From contig NC_088804.1 in NCBI RefSeq assembly GCF_011386835.1, forward strand, positions 38,055,549-38,119,548: 64,000 nt of DNA. Reading direction: 5' to 3'. The notes under the pieces are model-generated. The model did not search any database. It was not told the origin of the DNA and saw only the letters and a list, made by a program, of their open reading frames with translations. Shown one piece after another: positions 1 to 17,224 of this stretch. The position numbers were made by a program, and so were the translations under genes. The stretch comes from Chrysemys picta bellii (lineage: Eukaryota; Chordata; Testudines; Emydidae). Position 1 is the stretch's first letter. Each line of letters opens with the position of its first letter.

Positions 1-802
1 AAGGGGCGGGGGGGGGATCCCGGAAGCCTTACCCCTCTAAGCCCCACCAAGTCCTTTGAAATCATGCGCTGCTTTATTTTCCTAATTTACAAAAGACCGC
101 AGCCCCCGCCTACAAAGCCGAGGACTGGCTTGAAATACAGTGATCAGACTTGCTCTTTGAGGCAAGAGGCCATGCAACAAGGGGGGGGGGGGCTAAAATA
201 CAGGGAAACAGCCCAAGACCTGAGGTCAAGGTGGCATTTTGCTCCTCTTTCCTACCCTGTTTAATAGGAGCTTGGCTTCACTAAAGCTTTAACTCTGGCT
301 CCATCCTCCCAGGGAACATGCCCCTGTTCAAACTCAACCCCGCTATGAAACCAGGGAGTGGCTGATCTTACTTTTTCCTAAGGGGCAGTGATGCCCCGGT
401 AGTCGTTTCTCTGCTGCACAGCTGGGGACTTAGCTGGAGAAGTGTATCCCCAACCTGTGAAAAGCTGGGCCTGACCTGCTAGAGAATATTCTTGGCATCC
501 AAGTCATGGGCGCACCTTCAAAAAGCTATAAACCGACTCATTAGGCAGGACTTTTGCTGGGTGAAAACCATAGCTAGGGGAAATCCTTGCCCCTTAGCTG
601 GGCATCTGACTCCCACTACCTGGGAGACACTTGAGCCAGAGACTATGGCCAAGCAGTTAGGCCCGGATCCTCAAAAGTATTGGTATAGGCTCCTAGTGAA
701 ATCAGTGGGAGTTGAGTCTAAATAGATTTGAGCATCTGGGCCTTTGTGTATTTGGTGTCTGCTCATATTTGGACACAGTTCATCAGGCGTGCACACCTAT
801 AG

Positions 803-976
803 GTCCCATAAAGGGCATAGTTATTATCAAGTCGTCTTCTATCTTCTGAAGCAACTCATACAGGGGAAATGGCTGTCCTGATGCAGGAGAAGGGCCCAGA
901 GATGTAACAGCCTCCAGGGGTTTATCTTTTTCTCCCTGGCTGTAGGTGTATGAGATGGAGTGCTGCCTGTCTGTTT
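803..976. repeat. Diverged direct repeat, copy A
   Basis: It opens 'gtcccataaagggcatag' and includes 'agcctccaggggt' and 'ctaggtgtatgaga'-like stretches, ending 'gtgctgcctgtctgttt'. Copy B at 1716-1879 repeats the same order of motifs with substitutions and small indels. Confidence 0.8.
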
Positions 977-1543
977 AGACTGCGCTCACTGACTTGAGGA
1001 ATATGTGGCGTCCATGGTATGTGGTGGTTCTGTTTTTCCAGGTTTAAAAAAAAATTAACCGTGCAAAACTTTCCTGTGGAATGGAGTTCAGGCCTCTGGG
1101 AGACTCGGCCTGCAGCCTGCAAGGTGCGTTCTCTCTCCCTCCACCCCACCCTGAGACCAGACTTTCCAGGGATTTATTGTATACACAAAAGGCAAGCCTG
1201 AAATGAAGCTGAAGGCTGAAAATGAATCTTGGGAAAGATAAGGAGACTTCAAGGAAAAGAACCACTTGGTGGCGTTTGAACTTCTAACCTCGGGACCTTT
1301 ATCTCGGACGCACCTAGTAAAGATATTTGCTTCGGAAGCAAAATCCCTGACCCTGGATTCTATGTTACATGGCCCAGTGCTAGCAGGGCTACTCAGTGAA
1401 ATGCCATGGATAAATAGCTGTATCTATTTAGGGCAGAGATTTCTTATGAATCTTTGTGGATTTTAGCAGCAATAAAAAAACAGACTAGAGAGATTTAAGG
1501 TAAGCAGATATTAGAGCTATGTCTGCGTGTGGACCTGTGGATT

Positions 1544-1545
<2 letters not shown>

Positions 1546-1611
<66 letters not shown>
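1546..1611. repeat. (GT)33 microsatellite
   Basis: An uninterrupted GT dinucleotide run ends in 'tacgc'. A short degenerate continuation is found at 1661-1690. Confidence 0.95.
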
Positions 1612-1614
<3 letters not shown>

Positions 1615-1626
1615 CTTATTCCACTT

Positions 1627-1661
1627 ATTCTCTGTATAATTGGATTGATAACATCACAATC
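1627..1661. repeat. Exact 35-bp repeat, first copy
   Basis: The sequence beginning 'attctctgtataattggatt' is identical to that at 2998-3032. The flanks differ, so this is a short exact direct repeat about 1.37 kb apart. Confidence 0.85.
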
Positions 1662-1715
1662 GTGTGTGTATATATATGTGTGTGTGTGCACACATGATCA
1701 TCTGTGTTCAAATAA

Positions 1716-1879
1716 GTCCCATAAAGGGCAGAGTTATTATCAAGACAAGCTTTTACTATGACGGGAGGAACTCACACAAGAGAAAGGCCTGGCCCAGAGA
1801 TATAGCAGCCTCCAGGGGGTTGTTGTTTTTCCCTGCCTGGCTCTAGGTGTATGAGACAGAGTGCTGCCTGCCTGTTTGG
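1716..1879. repeat. Diverged direct repeat, copy B
   Basis: It is the partner of 803-976: 'gtcccataaagggcagag' at the start, 'cagcctccagggggttg' in the middle and 'gagtgctgcctgcctgttt' at the end. The GT microsatellite lies just upstream. Confidence 0.8.
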
Positions 1880-2045
1880 CCAGTGCTGTACACCTCTACT
1901 TTCTGCATTTGAGGTAGATGTATTATAGCTTCTACTTTCTGCATTCTCTCTCTCTTTAATGCAGAAAGTTGAAGATAATAATACATATACCTCTAATGCA
2001 GAAACACTCTCTCACACACACACACTTTCTCTCTCTCTCTCTCTC

Positions 2046-2100
<55 letters not shown>
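2046..2100. repeat. (ATCT)n tetranucleotide microsatellite
   Basis: About 13 perfect ATCT/GATA-type units follow a CA run (2014-2024) and a CT run (2029-2045). This is a compound, likely polymorphic locus. Confidence 0.95.
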
Positions 2101-2997
2101 CACAGATTAACTGACAGGTCTATATCAAAATACATGTATATACTTCTAGTTTCTGCATAAGCAGTATATGAATTATATCTAATTTATATACTATATTTAT
2201 ACCTACAAAGAGCGAGAGACAGAGAGAAATGAATTACAGCGCCATATAGGTATGTATATGTATACAGAAGTAGAAATGTAGGTGTCTCTATACTGCTAAT
2301 CTACCTATATGGCTATTTACCTATGGATAATGCCTGTCTATATCTATTGCCGCAATACCTTTCCCGTGCTCTCTCGCTATTTAGCGAGAACTACCCGCGT
2401 CCTATACATAGGTGCATGCCTATCTCTAGCTAGCGATACCATTCCTGGCTTCCGTCTCGCTGTGTGGGGTTGTAAGTAGACGAGGAAGAGATCACAGCCC
2501 TTGGTGTCATCCTCCACTGAGCCCTGGTGTTTAATACGAGCCATTAGTCGCGATTAAGATTGGGAAATTCGTGTTAGATTCAGCTAGATTCCTCCTCCCC
2601 CCAGCGCAGCCGCACATGCAGCCCAGTGAGGGTGGATCTCAGACACTGGGCTGCTTTGTGCCTTCAACCAGATCCTTCAGGTGGCAGGCTCCGGCCCTGG
2701 TCCCCCGGGGGGAGAGTTGGCTTTAAAGACAACAGTTTCAGCTCCGAAGGTAACAGGCTCAGCCTGCCGCAGTGTCCCTGCCTATGGGAGGGATGGTGCA
2801 GTCAGAAAGGTCCCCAACCGCAAGGCCAAGCGGATACGCTGGGAACGTGAAGGCTGGTGTGGGTCAAATTCCTTCCCACTGACCCTGCCCAGCATCGGGG
2901 GCCTCACAGCAAAGCCTTCCTTCGGGGGGGGGGCTTTGGAGAGTGGGTAGCAAGTTATTGTAGCAAAATCTTTCGAGAGCGTAAGATGATTGGCCCG

Positions 2998-3032
2998 ATT
3001 CTCTGTATAATTGGATTGATAACATCACAATC
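2998..3032. repeat. Exact 35-bp repeat, second copy
   Basis: Identical to 1627-1661. It is followed by a GATA/CTAG-rich stretch ('ctagatagatcagatctagc') with local dyad symmetry. Confidence 0.85.
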
Positions 3033-5039
3033 CGCTAGATAGATCAGATCTAGCGACCTATGTGCGCTATACATCGGTAGATAAGACCGGTTTCTTGGGG
3101 AATTGAGACGCAAAACGTAAACCACTTTTATTTAGCTCCGAATTGTCCTGCAAACACCTACATTCCCTGGCTAAGGAGAGGAGAAAAGCGGCAGCACCGT
3201 TCCTTTCTAACTGCTAGCCGCCTTCTGCTTCAGCCCTCAGATGCCCGTCCGGTCCCACCCAGAGCTTTCCTGAAACTGAAAAATCTGGCCTCTTGCAGAC
3301 AATTCTTTAGGTTGTTTTCGAAATCACGTAGCCAAGGCATGTGGGGCGCTTGGGGCTTTTAGCAAAGCTGATTCAAGAGAGGGAGGGGGTCTTTTAATTC
3401 TGTTAGTGTCTTAAAAAAACAATCCATAAAATACCTGGTAATTTACAGTTTATAAAAATGCCTGAAAGTCTCACTAGCAGCAGGAGGAAAGAACAATGCA
3501 AACGTTAATGAGACGTCACAACGAGCCATGCACCCCAAAGCAGAGAGGAAAAGAAACAGGGAGGTGGGGATGCAAAGCAAACAGACTTTTGATAGCGGCG
3601 TTGCAATGCAGACGATCTGCCCTTTTACTGCTGTTTAGTGTTTATTCCTTCGGGCAATAAACCTGCAATTTTCCTGAGTAGTGGCTGTTTTTGCTGTTTG
3701 TTTTGCCATTGCTGGGTTTGAGGGTAAGTTTTGATTTGGGAGGGCGGTTATGGCGGAGAGGAGGGCTGACTATTTTGTTTTCAAGGCGTTTTCTCTGCCC
3801 ATTGATCTGATTTTTCGCTTTATTTCTCCACTATTTCTTTTCGCATTTCATTCTATTATTTCTAATGCGGGGGAGGGGAGAGAAAGGGGGTTTATTTGGT
3901 CTTTACTCCGAAATAAAAGCCCCTTCAGGTCAAGTGAATGTCGCTTTATTGAATTCACTCCGAATTACCAAAAAGAGTCCCTGGCTTTACCAGTCTGCCT
4001 TCTCTTTAGAGACAGCGGCTTGTGCCATCAATTGCGTTCGTCGGGTTTATCGATAATTTCTATGTAACCGAGCCCCAAATAAATTACCCCCCACGTCCAA
4101 AATGTCAAGTTTGAAAAGAACCAGTTTCAGGAGCTGAGGATCGCAAGAACGACTGGAGCTGCGGTGGGTCCAGTCCAGAGATCAGCCCGAAGAGGAAAAG
4201 AAGTGTCATCAAAGTAAAGCTAGTTAATTTCAAGTCATTCATTAAGGGCTTGATCCCAACCCCATTAAGTCAGTTGGCTGTGAATCTGGTCCTAAGCAAG
4301 AAAAACAGAACATTTGATTTAGGACACCGCTGTCCATGAAATATATCTGGCTATTTCGCTCCTCCATTAGCTTCAGCTAATCCCAACATACGTTTTAAAA
4401 ACACACCATATTAGTTCCTTAGAATAGGAAAAGCGGACTGCGGTGTTGGCAGATAAAAATCCCACTGTATGATGGGTAGGAAGAAAAGAGAAAGGAAGAC
4501 TTGAACTATATTTATCTTCATCAGCACGAAATTCCTTCGACAAAAAAAACCTGTCAAAAATCCTATTCTCCTTGCAAAAATCGCCTCCGGGTATTTTTTA
4601 AATTATTACTATTATTATTTTAAAGATTTCTTTAAAACAAGGGGATTGAATTTAGACTGGGATAAAGGATTTCTTGGGAGCAGAAGCCAAGAACAATAGC
4701 AGCTCCTTTCAAGTTTGCACTGAAATATGACATTGTTAAAAAAAAAAAAAAAAGAAAGTGAAGATATTCAAGTAAATTATCCTGGACTGCAGGGATACGA
4801 GCTATGGCCGTTTGGAGAGGGGGAAGATCTCGTTGTAAATATAGGGTCCTATTATGCCTTCCTTGCCCACCCTACCATCCCATTGGCACCGCAAAGGGAG
4901 TTGGGGAACCAAATAATGCACAGTTGGGCGCTCTCTGGCCTGATCCAAAGACTAATGCTGTCAATGGAAAGATTCCCACAGACTTTGGATGGGGGGGGGC
5001 CCTATGTCCCCCATAGAGGTGTCGCACACTCTCACCATG

Positions 5040-6673
5040 TATTACACCGCATGCTATTTTATTTGCTGTTCATACAATTGTGAAGACCATGTACAAATAA
5101 CATACAGGTTTTATTTTTGGTTCGGTTTTTTTTTTAAAAGGACAAACACACAAAGAGGGCCACAAAATCATCATTACCATTTAATACAGTGCAGAAGAAA
5201 ATTAAAATAGGTGTCACCGAACTGTACAAAGGCGGGACAAAAAAAGGGGGGGACGGGAAGAGGAAATAATCCTTCATTATATATATATTTATATAAACCA
5301 CGGGGCGGATTGTCTTTACACGCAGATCAGACATTTTAAAAAATGTACAATGGCTAGCTAAAAAAAAAAATCTATATGGCAAATATTGCCAACAAAGTGA
5401 CACCACTTTAATACTGATCAACTGAGGCTACTGGTGTCTCGAGTATTAGCAACAAAAAACATGTAGAATAAATAACAGGATGAGCCTGGCTATTTTTTTT
5501 TCTCAAAGTGCCTTATTCTCTCTGCATAGGGTCTGATCCTGCAGTCGGAGGCAGGCAAATAACTCCCTTTGGGAGATTTTACCTAATGCGGGGTTGCAGG
5601 CAAAAAAAAAAAAAAAAAAAGTACGTCTCTAACGCAGGGGCTAGAATGGAGACTAGGATAAAGCCAATGGGAGGGGGTTTGTCGTTTTGTTGCCCTTATT
5701 GAGACGCCAAACCCCTGCATTTCCTCGTGAGCCAATGTTTAGTCCTTAGTGTATAGCGCTGATTCACACATTCCCTAACCCAACAGGGAGAGGGAGACCA
5801 CAAAATATACTGCAGAATTTGGAGAATAGGCTACAAATGCACAATCACATGAAAAGAGGGTATGGGGAGTTCTTTTCTGCTCTCAGGGAAGTCAACAGCC
5901 CCACACCCATAGACTTGGATGGTGCAGGAAAGCCCCCCACACACCAGTAAAGAGCTGAAAGGGAATAACACAGGCACATCGAGGAATTATTTTCCCTTTT
6001 CTTTTCTTTTTTTAGGACAGTGAGGGATTGGAAGAGCCCTTGGCCAGAAATCCCATCTGTGTTCTGAAGAAGATTCCAAGCAATTCCTTTAACCCTTCAG
6101 TTACACATCTCAACCAGACCATTTCCAAAAGATTTCCATTCTCCTTTTAAAGCTCATCGCGCCTAGAGTTCTGGTCCAAGCAAACCCTTCCCGATCGCTT
6201 TCATCCCATATTTTCCGGATGGTTTTTTTTTTCTTTCTTTTCTTTTTTTTTTAACACTCATGGTTTTTTAAAAAAAAAATACAATTTTGGATTTTTTTCC
6301 CACCCCATCAATAAAAAATAAGAGCTCGTATTAGCAATGAAACAGACACGTGATTCTTGGAAACTTAGTCAGCTCACAGCCCCCGAGCGATGCTACACAC
6401 GAAGGAAAGAGACAGCACCCCGTGTTCACTTTACCCTTTCCAAAAAGGCACGTGCATCCCTGCTTCTTTAGCTTAGTGTTAATTCGTTTCAAAATGTTCC
6501 CAAACGCCAGGCTTCTGCGGATGGTTTATATACCTCCAGAGTAAAATCAGTCTAGTTATTTGGATGTCCCTTTAGCACAGAGGGTCTTTTGGGAGGTCCC
6601 TTCCACATAGAAAGTTTCCTTTGTGTCGTGATTGGGGGGGGGAGTCCCCAAAAGTTGGCTTAGTTGCCTGTTA
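5040..6673 (-). other. FOXF1: Probable FOXF1 3' UTR
   Basis: Non-coding, A/T-rich sequence follows the FOXF1 stop on the minus strand. Two AATAAA polyadenylation signals occur in the sense direction, at 5115-5110 and 5063-5058. The second lies in a smooth, non-repetitive context ('gcaaataaaatagc'). The resulting 1.6-kb UTR is near the usual FOXF1 length. Homopolymer runs (poly-A/T at about 5602-5620, 6222-6250 and 6270-6280) are present. The far end is inferred from the signals only; earlier cleavage is possible. Confidence 0.55.
5058..5115 (-). terminator. Two candidate polyadenylation signals for FOXF1
   Basis: Plus-strand 'tttatt' at 5058-5063 and 5110-5115 reads AATAAA in the direction of FOXF1. 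They are spaced 52 bp apart. GT/T-rich sequence just beyond (lower coordinates) would serve as the downstream element. Which one is used cannot be told from sequence. Confidence 0.45.
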
Positions 6674-12130
<5,457 letters not shown>

Positions 12131-12344
12131 GGCGGCTCGCCCTGGAGTGCGAATCTAATTGAAATGTAGCAGGAGTGAAGCTCGCCCACTTAAAACCCAG
12201 TTTCTGATTTCTTTTGAAGATAGACAGGAACATGGGCAGGATGTTTATACAGCGAAATGTAAACATCTTCTCAGGGGTTCTTTAATAAAAAGAAATCAGA
12301 AAGAAAAGTCCCTGGTAGTTCGCATAGAGCCCCTCACTGCGCCA

Positions 12345-12352
12345 TATAAAAT
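12345..12352 (+). promoter_or_regulatory. TATA-like box facing away from FOXF1, candidate start of the divergent FENDRR lncRNA
   Basis: The sequence 'gccatataaaatagcgc' holds TATAAAAT on the plus strand, 1.3 kb upstream of the FOXF1 ATG and in divergent orientation. In mammals the lncRNA FENDRR starts 1-2 kb from FOXF1 in exactly this orientation. A transcript from here would begin near 12375. No exon of FENDRR can be recognised by sequence, so the assignment is positional. The core also resembles a CArG/MEF2-type A/T motif. Confidence 0.35.
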
Positions 12353-12471
12353 AGCGCCCGTCGCCTGATTTGCTGCCGGGTTAGACTTTTGTTGTTGTTT
12401 GTTGTTGTTGTTGTGATATAAATATGTGTGATTTTTTCAGCTATGCCCAGACTTTGATCCTCAGAAGTAAT

Positions 12472-12474
<3 letters not shown>

Positions 12475-12568
<94 letters not shown>

Positions 12569-12570
12569 AC
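12475..12570. repeat. Compound (TC)n-(CA)n microsatellite
   Basis: A perfect TC run (12475-12512) passes directly into CA runs interrupted twice by 'cc'. It lies 120 bp downstream of the plus-strand TATA-like box. Confidence 0.95.
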
Positions 12571-15500
12571 ATGGGGGGGCGGGGAGGAAAAGGAGGGCAA
12601 AGCCTTCCTCAGACCCCCACCCCCAAAAAGTCTGACCATCTTTTCCTCAGTAAAGCTGTCACTCACTAATCAAGGTAAGTCACTTTAAACTTTTGTCACC
12701 TTCTTACCAGGCGCGCGTGGTAACTTTTGCACAATTAAGCTGTGAGAGGGGCTTGTGCGGAGGGCCGGGCGGGGGAGGGGGGGTTGGCTTTCACAGTTCA
12801 TCGCTAGAAACTGAGCAGATGTGCTGGCTGTTGCCGTTTTCTTTCTTGTCAAGATGCGGGGGGGGGGGGGGGAGCAAAGGCCAGATAGTACGAAAAAAAC
12901 CCAACTGAATTTGTGCTGCTGCTGCCTGTTCTCGGCTCTGCAAAGTATCTTAACCGGGTGAAAGGCTGAAACCCCCTCCGCCGTCTCTCCTTCCTCCTTT
13001 AATTCCCCCTTCTGCCCAGATTCGCTTTTAAGGGTTTTATGTTAATTTAATTCCTTTTAAAAGAAAGATAGATACTGATCGGGTTTCCAAAATCCCTGTT
13101 AACGTTATTTGCAGCCAGTCGTTACTAGCCTCTAGGGCGCCTGACACATCTGTGATACCACCAACAGGGATTTCACATCAGGATTTTTTTTCTTCTTCTT
13201 CTTCTTTTCCCCTTGCAACACTCCGAAGCAATCTCCAGCGTTTGCAAGGGGGGAGCAGAACGTGTGTTTCCCCGGGAAACAAGCGCATTTCGGGACTTTT
13301 GCAGCTCAGTTCAGATCTGTCAATGTGCCTCGGTATATAGTTGTGTGCAACTGGCCCTTAAACATGCTAACAATACAGAAAAGTGAAGCATTGAGGACAC
13401 GTATGTACTGCAGAGAATGATTTTCTGATTGGTATTTCACAGCCGGTCAAATGCCCTAAGCTGCGAGCGAGAAAGAAAGCTCTCTAGTAAATAGCCTGGA
13501 TTCAGGGCCTGGGTTGCAGGATAATCCACATATAACTGCAATGTGTCAGGGGGCTCTCTGTTTCTATGTGGCCTTCTCCCCACTCCCCCGGCTATAGAAA
13601 TACGGTGAAATGTTCCCATAAATTGATATTATACGGAGGAGGGACCATCCCCCAGCGCAGAAAATCCCGTCCCACATCTCCATCTCAAAGCAGGAAGACA
13701 CATGGTTTAAAATACCATTCTATGCCAGAAAAAGCATAGAGCAAACGGGGATAACAAATCGTGTGTTGTTGCTTAGCTAAAAAAAAATCAGACATTTCCC
13801 CAGCTCTTCCTTAGTGAGCATATGCTTTCTCTGTTTACAGATCCCAAATGTATAATGCAAAATAACCTTCTTAAATCAGCCTTTAATTTTCTTCTGAGCC
13901 TGTCTAACCTATTTTTCTCCATTGCAGCTATTATGTTATAGCTCAAATTATTATTTGTCTTGATTTCTTTAAAATATGAAATCGCATTGTAGATACTTTC
14001 CTCCCTCTCCCTCCCTCCCTCCCTCCCCCCACTTTGCTTGAAAGAAATATAAAGAATGAATTTGGAAATTAAACAATTCAGAACCCAGATTATATATGTC
14101 AATTCCAGAATTCTAAACAAGGGATGCAATGTATTAAGATCTTTTGCAATTGTTTCTGGGGTGCTGATAAGGACACATTAAAAATAAAATTCTGCCTTTA
14201 CAGCTTGCATTGCAGTTCAAGTTAAAATGTTGGTGGTAATTTACATGAGGAAGTATGTCCACTATTGTATCAGGAAAAAACAACAACAATCACCTGGAGC
14301 AAACATGACGCTTGTTTCAGTGATCTTAACGAAACAATTTTCTAAAAAATAAAACAATCTTTTGCTTAATTGTTTTCTTTGTTTCCCCCAGTGACTTTTG
14401 GGAGTGTGAAGATTTTTTCCCGACGTATTTATCTGGTAAACTTAAAAAAAAAACCCATATAATCTACTCCGTATTTCATAGGCCTAGCTGTGGGAAAGGA
14501 AGAAATATTACATCGTTTTATGTAGTAAACTAACCCGTGTATTTAGTAAATAACAGATTTTGGGAATAAAGGCCAAGACATGATTTATTGTATCTAGCAC
14601 AGGGATTTTATTTTACAATATATTAACCCTCAGTGTCACTCTTATTATGGACTGAGAGGACCATGTTGTTAGATAACTTGTTATCTTCAGTGGTTTGTTG
14701 GTTATAAAACGTCAAAATTATTCAAAATATGGTCAAGACCGGATTCTTAAAGGGCAAATAGGATATGTCTTAAATTCCTGCTCTAGAAAAACGTCAGGCT
14801 GGTGATTCATGTAGATAGATATTTCCCTGCATAAAACAAACAAAATAAAATATAAGATCCCCCCTCCTCATCTGTGGCCCCGTCAGCAAAATAAACGAGA
14901 TGGGGAAAATATAATTTGGAGCAATTATTGTCTTTTAAAATATGTTGCTTACTTTGATGCAGATTTCACATCAGACGGTTGGGCTAAAAATCAGCCCAGT
15001 GGGCCTGTAATGTTTCTTTTTTTTTAAATAACCCTCTGTTTTCAAATTTCCAAAAGACATTTAATTTCCAAAAGACATTTTTTTCTCCTTTTTTTTTTTA
15101 AATCTGCAGTGCTTTGTGTAAAAATAGACAAATCTGAGCTTTCTTCCTTTTCCTGCACTGAAGGTATTTTTACTAGCTAATTGCTTAAGTGAACTAGACT
15201 CTGCAACAAGCCAGCCTGTAATCCGAGTATGGAAATGTATATAGGTACTATTGTTGTAAGAAGACTGTGCAGTTGGGTGCTGCTTTGCTAAGAGGCCCAT
15301 GTGTTTATCCGAGCGCAGACCACCCATGGAGAGGGCAGAGGCACGCGTGCGCCCCCCTCTCCACTGCCCCTGCTTTTCATTAACACCAGGGACTTCAGTT
15401 GGAGAAGCCCGCCCCCCTACTTCGCTTTCTGGAGGCGATCGCCCAAACTCCTTGCTTTAGCCCCGTGCAAACTGATGCCTAAACGTTTACATAAGGTAGG

Positions 15501-17196
15501 AGGGGAGGGAGCGATGGGGGCTGATTCAACCAGCGGGTTACAGACGGAGGGAGGAGGGCATTTTGTTAACTTGTAAATATTCCAGCCTAAAAGGTGTTGA
15601 CAGGAGGGGGCACTATTGGGGGGGGGCGCTTCGGGCAGCTCATTGGCATCTCCTCTCTGTAATAAACTGTCCAGAAGAGGCTCCTCCAGGGGGAAAAGCC
15701 CGAGAGACGCTTGCTTCCCATCCCACCTTTAAGAGCCCAACTGCACGTGTGCAAAGCAGATTAACCAGCGAAGATCTGGGCCAGGCTGGGGGGAATGCAG
15801 AGCCTCGGGGCAGTTCTAGCATCCGCTGTTGCTATTATTAACGTTCGGACCCGGCGCAGTTTTGGGTCTCACGCACCATCCGCGTTGTAGCTTCTCCGGG
15901 TAGGAAAAAAAAAATAACAAAAAACCACCATCGCTAAAAGCACCGTAAGTGAGTTCATGCAGGAAATATGTGGCGGAAAAGACAAGCTTTCCCGGAGCGC
16001 CGCTGATTTCCCTGGAGACCAGCAAGGCAAGCGAGCCAGCGTTAGCAACCCAGCCTTGGCCACAAGAGGTTAAAGGCAGAGGGTAGCAGGCTATTGGGCG
16101 GGCCAGGATTCAGATGCCGGTCCATGCCATGAGAGTGCAGCCAGGATATAACTAGCCACACAGTGCAGCATCCCTACACCCAGGCATACATAAGCCATTC
16201 CCTGGTCCATTTCTGCTTCTGGAAAGTAACCCCAAAATCAGGGCCTACTTTCATCCCTCCCATAACTCTTATTGGTTTCAAATCAGCCCTGATCGGAATC
16301 TCTGACTCCATCATTGATCTTTGTATTCATTCATCTAGAATGTGTGTTTCCTATCACACAACATATACCTATGCATATATAGGTCTACACACACGGGTGT
16401 GTACATCTGCGCCCTGACATATGTTATGAATGTATAAATATGGTTTTCATGAACAGAAGTAGACGGCCTCCGTAGGATATTATCCTAGATCTACACACAC
16501 ATCAGTGGGATCTCACAAGCGTAGGTTCCGAGTTGGGACTGAGTGAAATTTAGGGGTTTAGGGGAGCGTGAAGCTGGACCCCGAGTTTTGGGGCGACTTT
16601 GCACAAATTACCGCTGCTCAATTGTCGAATCCAGCTGCTGTTGGTTCTGTTGGAGCATATATGCGGCACTTAAGAACTCCTGGCAGCTGTATGCTAGGAA
16701 GAAGTTCAAGCCTTGGTCAGAAAAAAGGATTGTGCTTTTTAGCTGCCTGGTCCCGAGGTTGCCCCAAAGCACACAGTTTCCATGACGTTCTTCAATGAAA
16801 TATTTGACAACATCACAGCGCAGGAATTTACAGCCCTCTTCAGCGCAAGATTTTTGGGGAGTTTGCTGGCAGGAACAGTCCCTCAAACAGAAACCAGTTC
16901 CAGAGATATTAACCTCCAAACGTTACTATTTAGCTCCAAGACACAATCGCTTCCCACAGAGGAGATCTTTAAAATGTCTCCGTGTATTTATATCTTCGCT
17001 TACGGGTGGGTAACTAGAATGCTTTCCTTTGAGCATTTTCTCGCTGGCTGGAACTCAGATTTGCGTAGCCTACCACGGCATAAATAGAGAGGGGAGGGAG
17101 AGGGAGAGATTCAGAAGGCGAACTCCGCAGCCTGCCAAGATGTTACTGAATTGCTAAGCTGCGAAGTGGCTAAGGTTGCTTCGCTATATATGGGCC

Positions 17197-17224
17197 AAAA
17201 AAAAAAAAAAAAAAAAAAAAAAAA
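17197..17224. repeat. Poly-A run of 28 bp
   Basis: A pure A tract sits in otherwise unique sequence. It is not preceded by a recognisable retrotransposon, so it cannot be called a poly-A tail with confidence. Confidence 0.9.

Larger units (their letters stand above)
1..5039. other. 3' flank of FOXF1 without recognisable genes
   Basis: No coding region is supported. The first 3.1 kb carries microsatellites and a local duplication, listed separately. From about 3.1 to 4.7 kb the sequence is non-repetitive and moderately A/T-rich, with motifs such as 'cgttaatgagacgtcacaac' near 3505 and 'tcattaagggc' near 4239, so it may hold conserved regulatory sequence. FOXC2 and FOXL1, the usual next genes on this side in vertebrates, are not reached. 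Confidence 0.5.

Noticed and set aside
17197..17224. Poly-A run as the tail of a retrogene or LINE
   Set aside because: No retroposed sequence or target duplication can be seen next to it.
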